Shown here: positions 54,732-63,505 of the stretch, piece by piece | Layout: every line of letters starts with the position of its first letter | How positions within the stretch are numbered: the stretch's first letter is position 1 | Assembly (NCBI RefSeq): GCF_003368325.1 | Contig: NZ_CP031467.1 | Location: 2,852,001 to 2,916,000 of the forward strand | Origin: Paraburkholderia caffeinilytica | Lineage (GTDB): Bacteria > Pseudomonadota > Gammaproteobacteria > Burkholderiales > Burkholderiaceae | Direction: 5' to 3' | Length of the DNA: 64,000 nucleotides | Translations under genes and position numbers: made by a program | Notes under the pieces: model-generated | What the model was told of the DNA's origin: nothing | Database searches by the model: none | The model's input: only the letters and a program-made list of their open reading frames with translations

Positions 54732-55990
54732 GGGCGCAATTTGAAACGAATGTAATAAAGATTAACTGACGCGGCGGCGAGATAGCCGGCCGCGAGACCC
54801 ACCAGCGCACCGTAAGCGCCCAGCCGCGGAATCGCCAGCAGATTGACGACGAACGCAACGGCCAGCGCGAGCAGCCACTTCGACAGCAACACGAATTTGG
54901 CCTGATATTTCAGCACGATCAGATTGCCGATCGCTTCGATGCCGGCCGGCACGGAGAGCCACACGGCCCAGCGGAAAATTTCGATGGCGCCTTCGAAGTC
55001 CGGCCCGAACACGCGGCGGATGATGAAGCCCGCCAGCAGATCCAGCACGATCGCGCCGCTCACCATCAGCGCGGCGGTCATGGCGGTGAGCCGCCACACG
55101 TTACGGCGCAATTGCGCGCCGTCCTGCACGCGGTAAATGAAGGCGGGCGCAATCGTCTGCGCGAGCATCAGTGCGAGCGTGATCCAGTTTTCGTTCAACT
55201 GCTGCGCGGCGGAATAGCGCCCGAGGTCGGCGAAGGAAATCGCCCGCTCGAGCATCAGTCTGTCCAGTTTCAGGAACAGATACATACTGATCAGGCCGAT
55301 CCAGAACACCGTGCCGGCGCTTGCGAAGTGCTTGAAGAGCGAACGGTCGAGGTGCCAGCCGAGCTTGCCGCCATGCCGGCGGATGTAATAGATCAGCAGA
55401 ACCGCGCTGATGAGCGCCGCTTCGGCGGCCCATAGCCAGCCAAAGCGCGCGGGTGTCGCCACGGCGCGCACCAGCAGATACACGAAGCCGGCCTTCAACA
55501 CAGCCGTGCTCATGCTGGTGAGCAACTGCGGCTTGCTGTACGTCATGCTTTGCAGCCACGCATTGATCACGCCGACGAACGGTTCGCGGAACAGCATGGT
55601 CACCGCGAGGCCGGCGAGCATGGCGCCCACCAGCGGGTCGAAGAAGTGCAACGCGATGCCGAGCCACGTGAGCAGCAACGCCGCGACGGAAACCGAAAAG
55701 CGCAGCGCGAAGGCGCTGCCGAGCACCGTGCCCAGCTGGGTGGACGGCCGGCCGACGATGGTGGGCACCAGAATTTCCGCCCCGCACACCCAGGTGATCG
55801 GCGACAGCACCAGCAGCAGCGTGTTCGCGTACTGCCATTTACCGAAGGTGTCCGGCCCGAAGTAGCGCGCCAGCATGCCGCTGATCGCGATCGCCACGCC
55901 GATCTGCGTGAGCCGCTCCAGCCCTAGCCAGACGATATTGGTGAAGGCGCGCGTGACGTCGGGATTGGCGAAGCGCTTGAGCGTCAGCAT
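54728..55990 (-). CDS. wzx: Polysaccharide flippase (Wzx/MVF-type)
   Basis: 420-residue membrane protein with about twelve hydrophobic spans, starting FTNIVWLGLERLTQIGVAIAISGMLARYFGPDTFGKWQYA. This is the characteristic N-terminus of PST/Wzx O-unit flippases. The frame opens at 56089, but Met at 55990 removes a 33-residue Arg/Thr-rich leader that is unlikely to be translated. It is the first gene of the minus-strand group with GT2, GT4 and galE. No clear wzy polymerase is adjacent, although the membrane protein at 50030 could serve. Confidence 0.85.
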   Translation of the reverse strand: MLTLKRFANPDVTRAFTNIVWLGLERLTQIGVAIAISGMLARYFGPDTFGKWQYANTLLLVLSPITWVCGAEILVPTIVGRPSTQLGTVLGSAFALRFSVSVAALLLTWLGIALHFFDPLVGAMLAGLAVTMLFREPFVGVINAWLQSMTYSKPQLLTSMSTAVLKAGFVYLLVRAVATPARFGWLWAAEAALISAVLLIYYIRRHGGKLGWHLDRSLFKHFASAGTVFWIGLISMYLFLKLDRLMLERAISFADLGRYSAAQQLNENWITLALMLAQTIAPAFIYRVQDGAQLRRNVWRLTAMTAALMVSGAIVLDLLAGFIIRRVFGPDFEGAIEIFRWAVWLSVPAGIEAIGNLIVLKYQAKFVLLSKWLLALAVAFVVNLLAIPRLGAYGALVGLAAGYLAAASVNLYYIRFKLRP

Positions 55991-56110
55991 CCGGGGGACA
56001 CTCGCCAATGCGCTTGCACGGGTTGTGCGTGTCGCGCCTGTTGTGCGGGGGACGCAACGTCCGCCAAGGGGTTGTCTGTAACCGCCCACTTGGCCGACTG
56101 TCGCAGCAAC

Positions 56111-56142
56111 TTTACAAAAGCAGGGCGTCTAAGCATTAGAAT
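56111..56142 (+). promoter_or_regulatory. Weak candidate promoter of manB
   Basis: TTTACA at 56111-56116 and TAGAAT at 56137-56142 lie 150-185 bp before the manB start, but the 20-bp spacer is long. The call rests on hexamer likeness and position. Confidence 0.3.
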
Positions 56143-56294
56143 GGGCGTCTATTAGGGTATGTCCGAAAGGCGCAATTATAAGTTGGAACCGGATCGCTTC
56201 CGGCAAGGGCGCATCGCTCGGTTTAACAGACTGTTTTACCGATCCCTCGGCAATGTGCCGGTCAAAATTTTCCATTGCACGCAAGTGAGCCAAC

Positions 56295-57689
56295 ATGATC
56301 TCCAAATCTATTTTCAAGGCGTATGACATTCGCGGTGTGATCGGCAAGACGCTCGACGCCGACGCAGCGCGTTCGATCGGTCTCGCTTTTGGCAGCGAAG
56401 TGCGGGCGCAAGGCGGCGACGCCGTGGTGGTCGCGCGTGACGGACGCCTGTCGGGTCCGGAGCTGATCCAGGCGTTGTCGGACGGTCTGCGTGCGGCCGG
56501 TGTCGACGTGGTCAACGTCGGCATGGTGCCGACGCCGGTCGGCTACTTCGCGGCCAGCGTGCCGTTGCGGCTCGACGGCGGCGAGCGCCGCGTCGATTCG
56601 TGCATCGTCGTGACGGGCAGCCACAATCCGCCTGACTACAACGGCTTCAAGATGGTCCTGCGCGGCGCGGCTATTTACGGCGAGCAGATTCTCGCGCTGC
56701 ATCAGCGCATCGTCGACGAAAACTTCTCCCAGGGCAGCGGCACGTACACCGAGTACGACATCGCCGACGCGTATCTGGATCGCATCGCGAGCGACGTCAA
56801 GCTCGCGCGTCCGATCAAGATCGTGGTCGACACCGGCAACGGTGTGGCGGGCGGCCTCGCGCCGAAGCTCTTCAGGAAGCTCGGTTGCGAACTGGTCGAA
56901 CTGTTCACGGAGATCGACGGCAACTTCCCGAACCATCACCCTGACCCGGCTCACCCGGAAAACCTGCAGGACGTGATCCGCGCGTTGAAGGAAACCGACG
57001 CTGAAATCGGTTTCGCATTCGACGGCGACGGCGACCGTCTCGGCGTCGTCACCAAAGACGGCCAGATCATCTATCCGGACCGCCAACTGATGCTGTTCGC
57101 CGAAGAAGTGCTGTCGCGCAACAAGGGCGCGCAGATCATTTACGACGTGAAGTGCACGCGCAATCTGGCCAAGTGGGTGAAAGACAAGGGCGGCGAACCG
57201 CTCATGTGGAAGACCGGCCACTCGCTCGTGAAGGCGAAGCTGCGCGAAACCGGTGCGCCGCTGGCCGGCGAAATGAGCGGCCACGTGTTCTTCAAGGACC
57301 GCTGGTACGGTTTCGACGACGGCCTGTACACGGGCGCGCGGCTGCTCGAAATCCTCACGCGTGTGGCGGATCCGAGCAAGCTGCTGAACGCGCTGCCGAA
57401 CTCGAATTCGACGCCGGAACTGCAATTGAAGCTCGAAGAAGGCGAAAACTTCGAACTGATCGCGCGTTTGCAGCAAAACGCGAAGTTCACCGGCGCGGAC
57501 GACGTCGTGAAGATCGACGGCCTGCGCGTGGAGTATCCGGACGGTTTTGGTCTGGCACGTTCGTCGAACACCACGCCGGTGGTGGTGATGCGTTTCGAAG
57601 CCGATAGCGACGCAGCGCTCAAGCGCATCCAGGAAGACTTCCGCCGCGTGATCCTGGCGGAGAAGCCGGACGCGAAGCTGCCGTTCTAA
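56295..57689 (+). CDS. manB: Phosphomannomutase/phosphoglucomutase
   Basis: 464-residue alpha-D-phosphohexomutase like AlgC. It converts mannose-6-P to mannose-1-P (and probably glucose phosphates), feeding manC and rfbA. Markers are VTGSHNPPDYNGFKM with the phospho-serine near residue 109, metal-binding GFAFDGDGDRLGVV near 238 and the sugar-binding GEMSGHVFFKDRWYGFDD near 324. The gene is divergent from the wzx group and ends before a strong terminator. Confidence 0.95.
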   Translation: MISKSIFKAYDIRGVIGKTLDADAARSIGLAFGSEVRAQGGDAVVVARDGRLSGPELIQALSDGLRAAGVDVVNVGMVPTPVGYFAASVPLRLDGGERRVDSCIVVTGSHNPPDYNGFKMVLRGAAIYGEQILALHQRIVDENFSQGSGTYTEYDIADAYLDRIASDVKLARPIKIVVDTGNGVAGGLAPKLFRKLGCELVELFTEIDGNFPNHHPDPAHPENLQDVIRALKETDAEIGFAFDGDGDRLGVVTKDGQIIYPDRQLMLFAEEVLSRNKGAQIIYDVKCTRNLAKWVKDKGGEPLMWKTGHSLVKAKLRETGAPLAGEMSGHVFFKDRWYGFDDGLYTGARLLEILTRVADPSKLLNALPNSNSTPELQLKLEEGENFELIARLQQNAKFTGADDVVKIDGLRVEYPDGFGLARSSNTTPVVVMRFEADSDAALKRIQEDFRRVILAEKPDAKLPF

Positions 57690-57735
57690 AAGCTCCAGCG
57701 GCGGCGCGGTTCTTCGTGAACCGCGGCCACCGTCG

Positions 57736-57773
57736 AACGCGGCGCGGGTTTCACTTACCGCGCCGCGTTTTTT
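57736..57773 (+). terminator. Rho-independent terminator of manB
   Basis: A perfect 12-bp GC-rich stem (AACGCGGCGCGG at 57736-57747, CCGCGCCGCGTT at 57758-57769) with a 10-base loop is followed by a run of T, 46 bp after the manB stop codon. Confidence 0.85.
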
Positions 57774-57831
57774 CATGCCAATTACCCGTGTCGCGCTAGA
57801 ATTGCGCTCCTCGTGAGAAAACGCCGGGCCG

Positions 57832-57899
57832 CCCCAAGTTTTCTCGCCACCCCCTCGGGGGGCCTGGCGCGAAGCGACAGGTTTGGGGGCGCTTTTTTT
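57832..57899. repeat. Nested palindromic intergenic element before waaC
   Basis: Nested inverted repeats: CCCCAA (57832-57837) with TTGGGG (57883-57888), CGCCA (57845-57849) with TGGCG (57865-57869), and CCCCC (57850-57854) with GGGGG (57857-57861). A run of seven T ends at 57899. It looks like the palindromic intergenic units scattered through Burkholderia genomes and could also terminate transcription. Only one copy was noticed in this window. Confidence 0.55.
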
Positions 57900-57937
57900 C
57901 AACGCATCTTCGGGCCGGATAGCCGGTTTTCCCACAC

Positions 57938-58939
57938 TTGAGCGTGCAAAAGATACTAATCGTGAGGGTGTCGTCATTGGGCGACGTCGTTCACAACATG
58001 CCGGTGATCGCCGACATCCGACGCCGCCATCCCGAGGCCCAGATCGACTGGCTGGTCGAGGAAAGCTTCGTGGGGCTCGTGGAGCTCGTCAGCGGCGTGC
58101 GGCGGGCGATTCCCGTGTCGCTGCGGCGCTGGCGTAAGCGCATCCTGTCGGCCGAGAACTGGCGCGAGATCGGCGCATTTCGCCGCGCGCTCGCCGCCGA
58201 GAACTACGACCTCGTGATCGACTGCCAGGGGCTCATCAAGACCGCGTGGGTCGCGAGCTTGGCGCGCGGACCGCTGGTCGGTCTCGCGAACCGTACCGAC
58301 GGCGCGGGTTTCGAATGGCCGGTGCGCTTCTTCTACGGCAAGCGCGTGCCGATCGAGCCGCGCACCCACGTGGTCGAGCGGACGCGTCAACTGGTGGCCG
58401 CGGCGTTGAACGACCCGCTGCCGAAACCCACTGACGAGATCGACTTCGGCCTCGACACGGGCCGCGCGGCGCTGGCTCTGTCGGAGGCGAATCTGAATCT
58501 GCCGGTGCCTTACGTGGTGTTCGTGCACGCCACCTCGCGCGCCGACAAGCAGTGGCCCGATACCGCCTGGATCGAACTCGGCCAGTCTTTGGTGCGGCGC
58601 GGCGCGTCGATCGTGTTGCCGTGGGGCAGCGAGGAAGAGCGCGTCACCAGCGAACGGCTGGCGAAGGAGTTCGGCGGTGCGGCGATCGTGCCGCCCAGGC
58701 TCTCGCTGCAGGCGGTGGTCGGCCTGATCGACGGCGCCGCCGCGACCGTCGGTGTTGACACAGGTCTGGTTCACATTGCGGCGGCGCTGAAGCGGCCGAC
58801 AGTCGAGTTGTACAATTTCGCCACCGCATGGCGTACTGGCGGCTACTGGTCGCCGAACGTCGTCAATCTCGGCACGGCCGGCAAGCCGCCCACGCTGCAG
58901 GAAGTCAAGTCCGCGCTGGCCGGTTTCGGCCTGCTGTAG
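57938..58939 (+). CDS. waaC: Lipopolysaccharide heptosyltransferase I
   Basis: 333-residue GT9 enzyme that adds the first L-glycero-D-manno-heptose to Kdo in the LPS inner core. LIVRVSSLGDVVHNMPVIADIRRRHPEAQIDWLVEE is at the N-terminus, HATSRADKQWPDTAW near 190, and the ADP-heptose site GVDTGLVHIAAALKRPTVELY near 270. The frame opens with TTG at 57938; GTG at 57944 is an alternative and would give MQKILIV. kdoO and waaA follow in the same direction. Confidence 0.95.
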   Translation: MSVQKILIVRVSSLGDVVHNMPVIADIRRRHPEAQIDWLVEESFVGLVELVSGVRRAIPVSLRRWRKRILSAENWREIGAFRRALAAENYDLVIDCQGLIKTAWVASLARGPLVGLANRTDGAGFEWPVRFFYGKRVPIEPRTHVVERTRQLVAAALNDPLPKPTDEIDFGLDTGRAALALSEANLNLPVPYVVFVHATSRADKQWPDTAWIELGQSLVRRGASIVLPWGSEEERVTSERLAKEFGGAAIVPPRLSLQAVVGLIDGAAATVGVDTGLVHIAAALKRPTVELYNFATAWRTGGYWSPNVVNLGTAGKPPTLQEVKSALAGFGLL

Positions 58940-59000
58940 CGCGGTAGCGCTGTAATGCGATGTGCTTCGCCTTAAGCTCCATCCGTTTTCAAGGGCGACC

Positions 59001-59885
59001 ATGAACGAAACCCAGATCATCGAAGTAGCAAACGCTGACTGGCACGGACGCAATCTGTCCGTGCCGCGCGAGACGCTGCTGGCCGGCGTCGAACGCGGCA
59101 AGGTGCTGTATTTCCCCAATCTGCGCTTTGCTATCGAAGGCGGCGAACAGGCCTTGCTCGATCCCGCCTTCGCCGATCCGAGCCGCAAGAACATCAGTCT
59201 CGAGCCGAACGGCGGCGCGCTGCATGGCGTGGCCGGCGACGCCGTCACGCAGTCGGCGGTGCGCGCGTTGATCGCGCGTTATCAGTCCAATGCGCGCACG
59301 CTGGTCGACGGGCTCTTTCCCGAATACAACGGCAAGCTGCGTGTCGCGCCCACGAGTCTGCGGCTGCATCAGGTGGAAGGGCGCGAGACGTCGTGGCGCA
59401 AGGACGACAGCCGTCTGCATGTCGATGCCTTTCCGTCGCGGCCGAACTATGGCGAGCGCATTCTGCGCGTGTTCACCAACGTCAATCCGCTTGGCGCACC
59501 GCGCGTATGGCGCGTGGGCGAACCGTTCGAGGATATGGCGAGGCGCTTCCTGCCGCGCATCAAACCGCAGATGCCCGGCTCGGCGTGGCTGCTGAATCTG
59601 CTGCACGTCACCAAATCGCCGCGCAGCGAATACGACCATCTGATGCTGAATCTGCACGACAGCATGAAGGCCGACCTCGAGTATCAGAAGTCGAGCCCGC
59701 AGGAGACCATGCCGTTTCCGCCAGGCAGCGTGTGGGTGTGTTTCTCCGATCAGACCTCGCATGCGGTGATGTCCGGCCAGTTCATGCTGGAGCAGACTTT
59801 CTTCCTGCCGGTCAAGGCGATGGCGCAGCCGGACTGCGCGCCGCTCGGCATTCTCGAGCGCCTGAAGGGCAGGGCGCTGGTTTGA
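59001..59885 (+). CDS. kdoO: Kdo 3-hydroxylase (Fe(II)/2-oxoglutarate dioxygenase)
   Basis: 294 residues. It matches my recollection of KdoO, which converts Kdo to D-glycero-D-talo-oct-2-ulosonic acid (Ko) on lipid A precursors in Burkholderia and Yersinia. The iron-binding facial triad is seen as HVDAF near residue 142 and a C-terminal SHAVMSGQF near 253, with RLHQVEGRETSWRKDDSRLH between. The ATG at 59001 follows AAGGGCGACC. It sits between waaC and waaA, exactly where a Kdo-modifying enzyme would be expected. Confidence 0.88.
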   Translation: MNETQIIEVANADWHGRNLSVPRETLLAGVERGKVLYFPNLRFAIEGGEQALLDPAFADPSRKNISLEPNGGALHGVAGDAVTQSAVRALIARYQSNARTLVDGLFPEYNGKLRVAPTSLRLHQVEGRETSWRKDDSRLHVDAFPSRPNYGERILRVFTNVNPLGAPRVWRVGEPFEDMARRFLPRIKPQMPGSAWLLNLLHVTKSPRSEYDHLMLNLHDSMKADLEYQKSSPQETMPFPPGSVWVCFSDQTSHAVMSGQFMLEQTFFLPVKAMAQPDCAPLGILERLKGRALV

Positions 59886-59961
59886 GCGCCGCTGTCTTTT
59901 TCGATCGCGCGGCGGCACGCGCGCTTGCATCCGGATTCGCTCTCGGGTGTGCGGGGTCCCG

Positions 59962-61278
59962 ATGCTGAGGGCGATTTATAACGCGCTCTGGTGGATCGTC
60001 GCGCCGCTTGCCGTGCTGCGCTTGCTGATCCGTTCGCGCAAGGAGCGTGGCTATCGCGAGCATATTGCCGAGCGTTTCGGTTACGCGCGTGGCCGGCTGC
60101 CGGAAGACAATTCGCCGTTGATCTGGGTGCATGCGGTGTCGGTGGGCGAGACGCGTGCCGCGCAACCGCTGATCGACGCGTTGATGAAGGCCCGCCCCGA
60201 CGCGCGAATTCTTTTAACCCATATGACGCCGAGCGGCCGCGCTACCGGCGAGCAGATTTTCGGCGACCGTGTGTTGCGCAGCTATCTGCCGTACGACATG
60301 CCGCACGCGGTGCGGCGGTTTTTGCGGACGTGGCGGCCGTCGCTCGGTCTGGTAATGGAAACAGAAGTGTGGCCGACGCTGATCGACGAATGCCGGCGCG
60401 CGGATGTGCCGCTGGTGCTGACCAATGCGCGCATGTCGGCACGCTCGTATAAGCGCGCGGCCAAGTTCGGCCGCGCGACCAAGGACGTGTTCGGCGGATT
60501 TGCGCGGGTGCTGGCGCAGAGCCCATCGGATGCGGAGCGGCTCACCGCGCTCGGTGCGCGTAATGTCGCGGTGCTCGGCAATCTCAAGTTCGATATGAGC
60601 ACGCCGCCGGAACTGGCGGCGCGTGGTCATGCATGGCGCGCGGCGATCGGCACGCGGCCGGTTTGGGTTGCGGCGAGTACGCGTGAAGGCGAAGAGGAAC
60701 GGGTGCTGCAGGCGTTCGCGGCGCTGGGTATCGACGATGCGTTGCTGATTCTGGTGCCGCGTCATCCGCAGCGGTTTAACGAAGTGGCGGCGTTGGTCGA
60801 GAAGGCCGGTTTGCGTATTGAGCGGCGTTCGACGTGGGCGCCTGCGGCGACGGTGGCATCGGCTGCGGCTTCAACTGCCGGCGGCGGTGTGCCTGCTTTG
60901 CCGCCTGACGTCAACGTGCTGCTCGGCGATTCGATGGGCGAGTTGGGCGCTTACTATGCCGCCTCGGATCTGGCGTTTATCGGCGGGAGTTTGCTGCCGC
61001 TCGGCGGGCAGAATCTGATCGAGGCGTGTGCGGTCGGTGTGCCGGTGCTGATCGGGCCGCATGTGTTCAATTTCACGCAAGCTACGGCGGATGCGGTCGC
61101 GGCCGGTGCGGCAGTGCAGGTGCAGGATCCGGCTGACCTGGCGCGGGCGCTGCGCGAACTGTTCGGCGACAAGGCAAGGCGGTTGGCGATGGGCGGCGCG
61201 GCTTCGGCGTTTGCCGCGCGTCATCGTGGCGCGACGGCGCGGACGGTGGATGTGTTGATGGCGGTGGTGCCGGAGTAG
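59962..61278 (+). CDS. waaA: 3-deoxy-D-manno-octulosonic acid transferase
   Basis: 438-residue membrane-anchored enzyme that moves Kdo from CMP-Kdo to lipid IVA. The N-terminal anchor (IYNALWWIVAPLAVLRLLI) is followed by HAVSVGETRAAQPLI near 60, LVMETEVWPTLIDECR near 125 and the donor-site GGSLLPLGGQNLIEACAVGVPVLIGPHVFNF near 340. The ATG at 59962 is preferred to GTG at 59947. A short Ala/Gly-rich insert near 295 is seen. The gene ends the waaC-kdoO-waaA set. Confidence 0.95.
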   Translation: MLRAIYNALWWIVAPLAVLRLLIRSRKERGYREHIAERFGYARGRLPEDNSPLIWVHAVSVGETRAAQPLIDALMKARPDARILLTHMTPSGRATGEQIFGDRVLRSYLPYDMPHAVRRFLRTWRPSLGLVMETEVWPTLIDECRRADVPLVLTNARMSARSYKRAAKFGRATKDVFGGFARVLAQSPSDAERLTALGARNVAVLGNLKFDMSTPPELAARGHAWRAAIGTRPVWVAASTREGEEERVLQAFAALGIDDALLILVPRHPQRFNEVAALVEKAGLRIERRSTWAPAATVASAAASTAGGGVPALPPDVNVLLGDSMGELGAYYAASDLAFIGGSLLPLGGQNLIEACAVGVPVLIGPHVFNFTQATADAVAAGAAVQVQDPADLARALRELFGDKARRLAMGGAASAFAARHRGATARTVDVLMAVVPE

Positions 61279-61402
61279 TCGTTCGAGCGCCGCTAAGGCG
61301 GTGCTTGCGTTATCGCTTCGCGCGCTAACTAACGGGATACGCCTAAGCGGGCTCTTGCATCAACGGCGCTGCGCGACGTGAACAACTTGATTGAGGCCGG
61401 CG

Positions 61403-62155
61403 ATGACGCTTTTCACTGACCTCGGATTTCGATGGGATCGTGGCGCGATCCCACAAAATATCCCAACTCATACGATCAACCGGACGTGCTTCCGCTGTCA
61501 TCGAATGCTTGCGGAGTTCGTGTGGGATGCGAGCGTACTTGAGGGAAATCCGCTCACCTTCACCGAAGTAAAAACGCTGTTGGATGGCGTAACAGTTGGC
61601 GGCCGGAAGATATCCGACCAGGGGCAAATATTGGGTCTGATCCGAGCGTCCAAACATCTGCTTGCAATCGTTAGGGACGGTCGGTTCGTGCTCAGTAAAG
61701 CGACGTTTTGCGACCTGTTTCGCCTTGTCACGTCAGATGAGAGATCGAGGTGCGGCGGCGCATTCCGCGGCGAAGACGAGGAAACGCGATACACGCCGGA
61801 TGTGGCGTTAGGTGAAGCGGCGCGGCACACACCGCTACCGACCTTGCCTGGTGCCCCTGAACTCAACCGCGTTTTTGCCACTGGCACGCGCGCGTTGACC
61901 GATCAGGTTTCAAATGCATTTGAGCGGGGTTGCGCTTTCTTCCTGTTCGGCGCGTTGCAGCAGTTCTTCTTCGATGGCAACAAACGCACGTCGCGTTTCA
62001 TGATGAACGGCGTATTGATGTCGAATGGCATCGACGCCATCAGTGTCCCAGCGCAGCGCGCTGGCGACTTCAACGAGAAGATGGTGCGGTTTTATCTGAC
62101 GAAAGACGCGACGGAAATGATGGCATTCCTGCTGGAATGCCATCCGGGCGAGTGA
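61403..62155 (+). CDS. Fic-fold protein lacking the catalytic histidine
   Basis: 250 residues. The Fic core HPFxDGNKRTxR is recognisable as QFFFDGNKRTSR (residues 187-198 from the ATG at 61403), but the catalytic His is Gln187. The N-terminal part has SVLEGNPLTF with Glu47 in the position of the inhibitory (S/T)xxxE(G/N) motif of Fic proteins. Fic enzymes transfer AMP or other groups to proteins; without the histidine, activity is doubtful. It could be a binding or regulatory paralogue. It is separated from waaA by 124 bp and is convergent with ureG across 4 bp. Confidence 0.8.
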   Translation: MTLFTDLGFRWDRGAIPQNIPTHTINRTCFRCHRMLAEFVWDASVLEGNPLTFTEVKTLLDGVTVGGRKISDQGQILGLIRASKHLLAIVRDGRFVLSKATFCDLFRLVTSDERSRCGGAFRGEDEETRYTPDVALGEAARHTPLPTLPGAPELNRVFATGTRALTDQVSNAFERGCAFFLFGALQQFFFDGNKRTSRFMMNGVLMSNGIDAISVPAQRAGDFNEKMVRFYLTKDATEMMAFLLECHPGE

Positions 62156-62159
62156 GGCT

Positions 62160-62813
62160 TCAGGCCTTCAATAGCCCCTTCTTCTCGATAAACTTCACCA
62201 CCACGTCCAGCCCGTCGAGCGCCTTCAGATTGCACATCACGAAGGGCCGCTCGCCGCGCATCTTTTTGGCATCCGAAGCCATCACGTCCAGATTCGCGCC
62301 GACCATCGGTGCGAGATCGGTCTTGTTGATCACCAGCAGATCTGACTTCGTGATGCCCGGGCCGCCTTTGCGCGGAATCTTTTCGCCGCCGGCCACGTCG
62401 ATCACGTAGATGGTCAGGTCCGACAGCTCCGGACTGAAGGTCGCCGCGAGATTGTCACCGCCCGATTCGATGAATACGATGTCCGCATCGGGGAAACGCG
62501 TCAGCATGCGGTCGACGGCTTCGAGGTTGATCGATGCGTCTTCGCGAATCGCCGTATGCGGGCAGCCGCCCGTTTCCACACCCATGATCCGTTCGGCCGG
62601 CAACGCGCCTGCCACCGTCAACAGACGCTGGTCTTCCTTCGTGTAGATGTCGTTGGTGATCGCGACGAGGTCGTACTGTTCGCGCATCGCCTTGCAGAGC
62701 ATTTCGAGCAGCGTGGTCTTGCCAGAGCCGACCGGGCCGCCGACGCCCACGCGCAGCGGCGGCAGTTTCTTCGTGCGGGCAGGCGGATGAGCGGGATGAT
62801 GAGGTGCGTTCAT
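62160..62813 (-). CDS. ureG: Urease accessory GTPase
   Basis: 217-residue SIMIBI-class GTPase that drives nickel delivery to urease. The P-loop [15 protein letters not shown] is near residue 25, then [10 protein letters not shown], the nickel-binding [13 protein letters not shown] near 83 (Cys-Pro-His), [11 protein letters not shown] near 115 and NKTD near 165. The ATG at 62813 begins [12 protein letters not shown], a short His-containing leader; the frame is open far upstream but covers ureF. It is the last gene of ureE-ureF-ureG. Confidence 0.96.
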   Translation of the reverse strand: MNAPHHPAHPPARTKKLPPLRVGVGGPVGSGKTTLLEMLCKAMREQYDLVAITNDIYTKEDQRLLTVAGALPAERIMGVETGGCPHTAIREDASINLEAVDRMLTRFPDADIVFIESGGDNLAATFSPELSDLTIYVIDVAGGEKIPRKGGPGITKSDLLVINKTDLAPMVGANLDVMASDAKKMRGERPFVMCNLKALDGLDVVVKFIEKKGLLKA

Positions 62814-62824
62814 GATGGATCGTT

Positions 62825-63505
62825 TTAAGAGCGAAAGAGCCGCGAATACTGCGACTCGTGACGCGCCGACAGAATGCCCAATTGCGGCGCGAAGGTGTTG
62901 ATGTTGTCGGGCGAGGTGGCCAGGGCTCGCGTGACGGCGGCGTCGATCGGCTCGCGCAATGCGACGATGATGCGCTGGCCGGCGAGTTGGCCGAGCGGCA
63001 CCGCCTTCAATGCGGCGGCGGCCTGGTTTTCCACCCAGCTGAAGGCGTAGGCCGCAAGAGCGGCGTCCGGCGCTGCGTCGTGGGCGAAAGCGGCGAATGC
63101 GAAAGCCGTGGGTTGGGCCAAGGGCTTGAGCGATGCCAGCGTCGTGCGCCGCTCGGCGTCGCCCCATTCCAGCGAGACGCATAGCTGTCTCAGTGACCAG
63201 CCCATCTGTTCCGTTTCGCGTCTGAGTTCCGCGGATTCGCGGCTTGCCAGGAATTCGCTGTTCGCTTCCTTCAGGCCGTCGGCGTCGTGCGCGCGCCAGC
63301 GTTCCATCTGATGCGCAAGAAACGGTAGCTCGCCGCGCGCAAGCACGTCGGTCAAACCACTCGCGATCCAATCGCGTGCGGAGTCGGCGTCGGTGATGAG
63401 TTGCGCTTCGATCGCCGCTTCGAGACCCTGCGAGTAGCTGAACGCGCCGATCGGCAATGCCGGCGACGCGAGATGCAGCAACGCTGTGAGTTCAGCGATG
63501 CGCAT
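62825..63505 (-). CDS. ureF: Urease accessory protein UreF
   Basis: 226-residue helical protein that bridges UreG and the urease-UreD complex. It begins [29 protein letters not shown], the conserved UreF N-terminus with the [10 protein letters not shown] box near residue 20. The start overlaps ureE by 14 bases, so the two are translationally coupled; ureG begins 11 bp downstream of its stop. Confidence 0.95.
   Translation of the reverse strand: MRIAELTALLHLASPALPIGAFSYSQGLEAAIEAQLITDADSARDWIASGLTDVLARGELPFLAHQMERWRAHDADGLKEANSEFLASRESAELRRETEQMGWSLRQLCVSLEWGDAERRTTLASLKPLAQPTAFAFAAFAHDAAPDAALAAYAFSWVENQAAAALKAVPLGQLAGQRIIVALREPIDAAVTRALATSPDNINTFAPQLGILSARHESQYSRLFRS

Noticed and set aside
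56262..57977. 571-codon minus-strand frame opposite manB
   Set aside because: The manB frame on the plus strand has all phosphohexomutase motifs; the opposite product is Arg/His/Val-rich with no family resemblance.
62814..63371. N-terminal extension of ureG to a 403-residue protein
   Set aside because: The extension runs antisense-frame through ureF and is not UreG-like; the start at 62813 gives the normal length.
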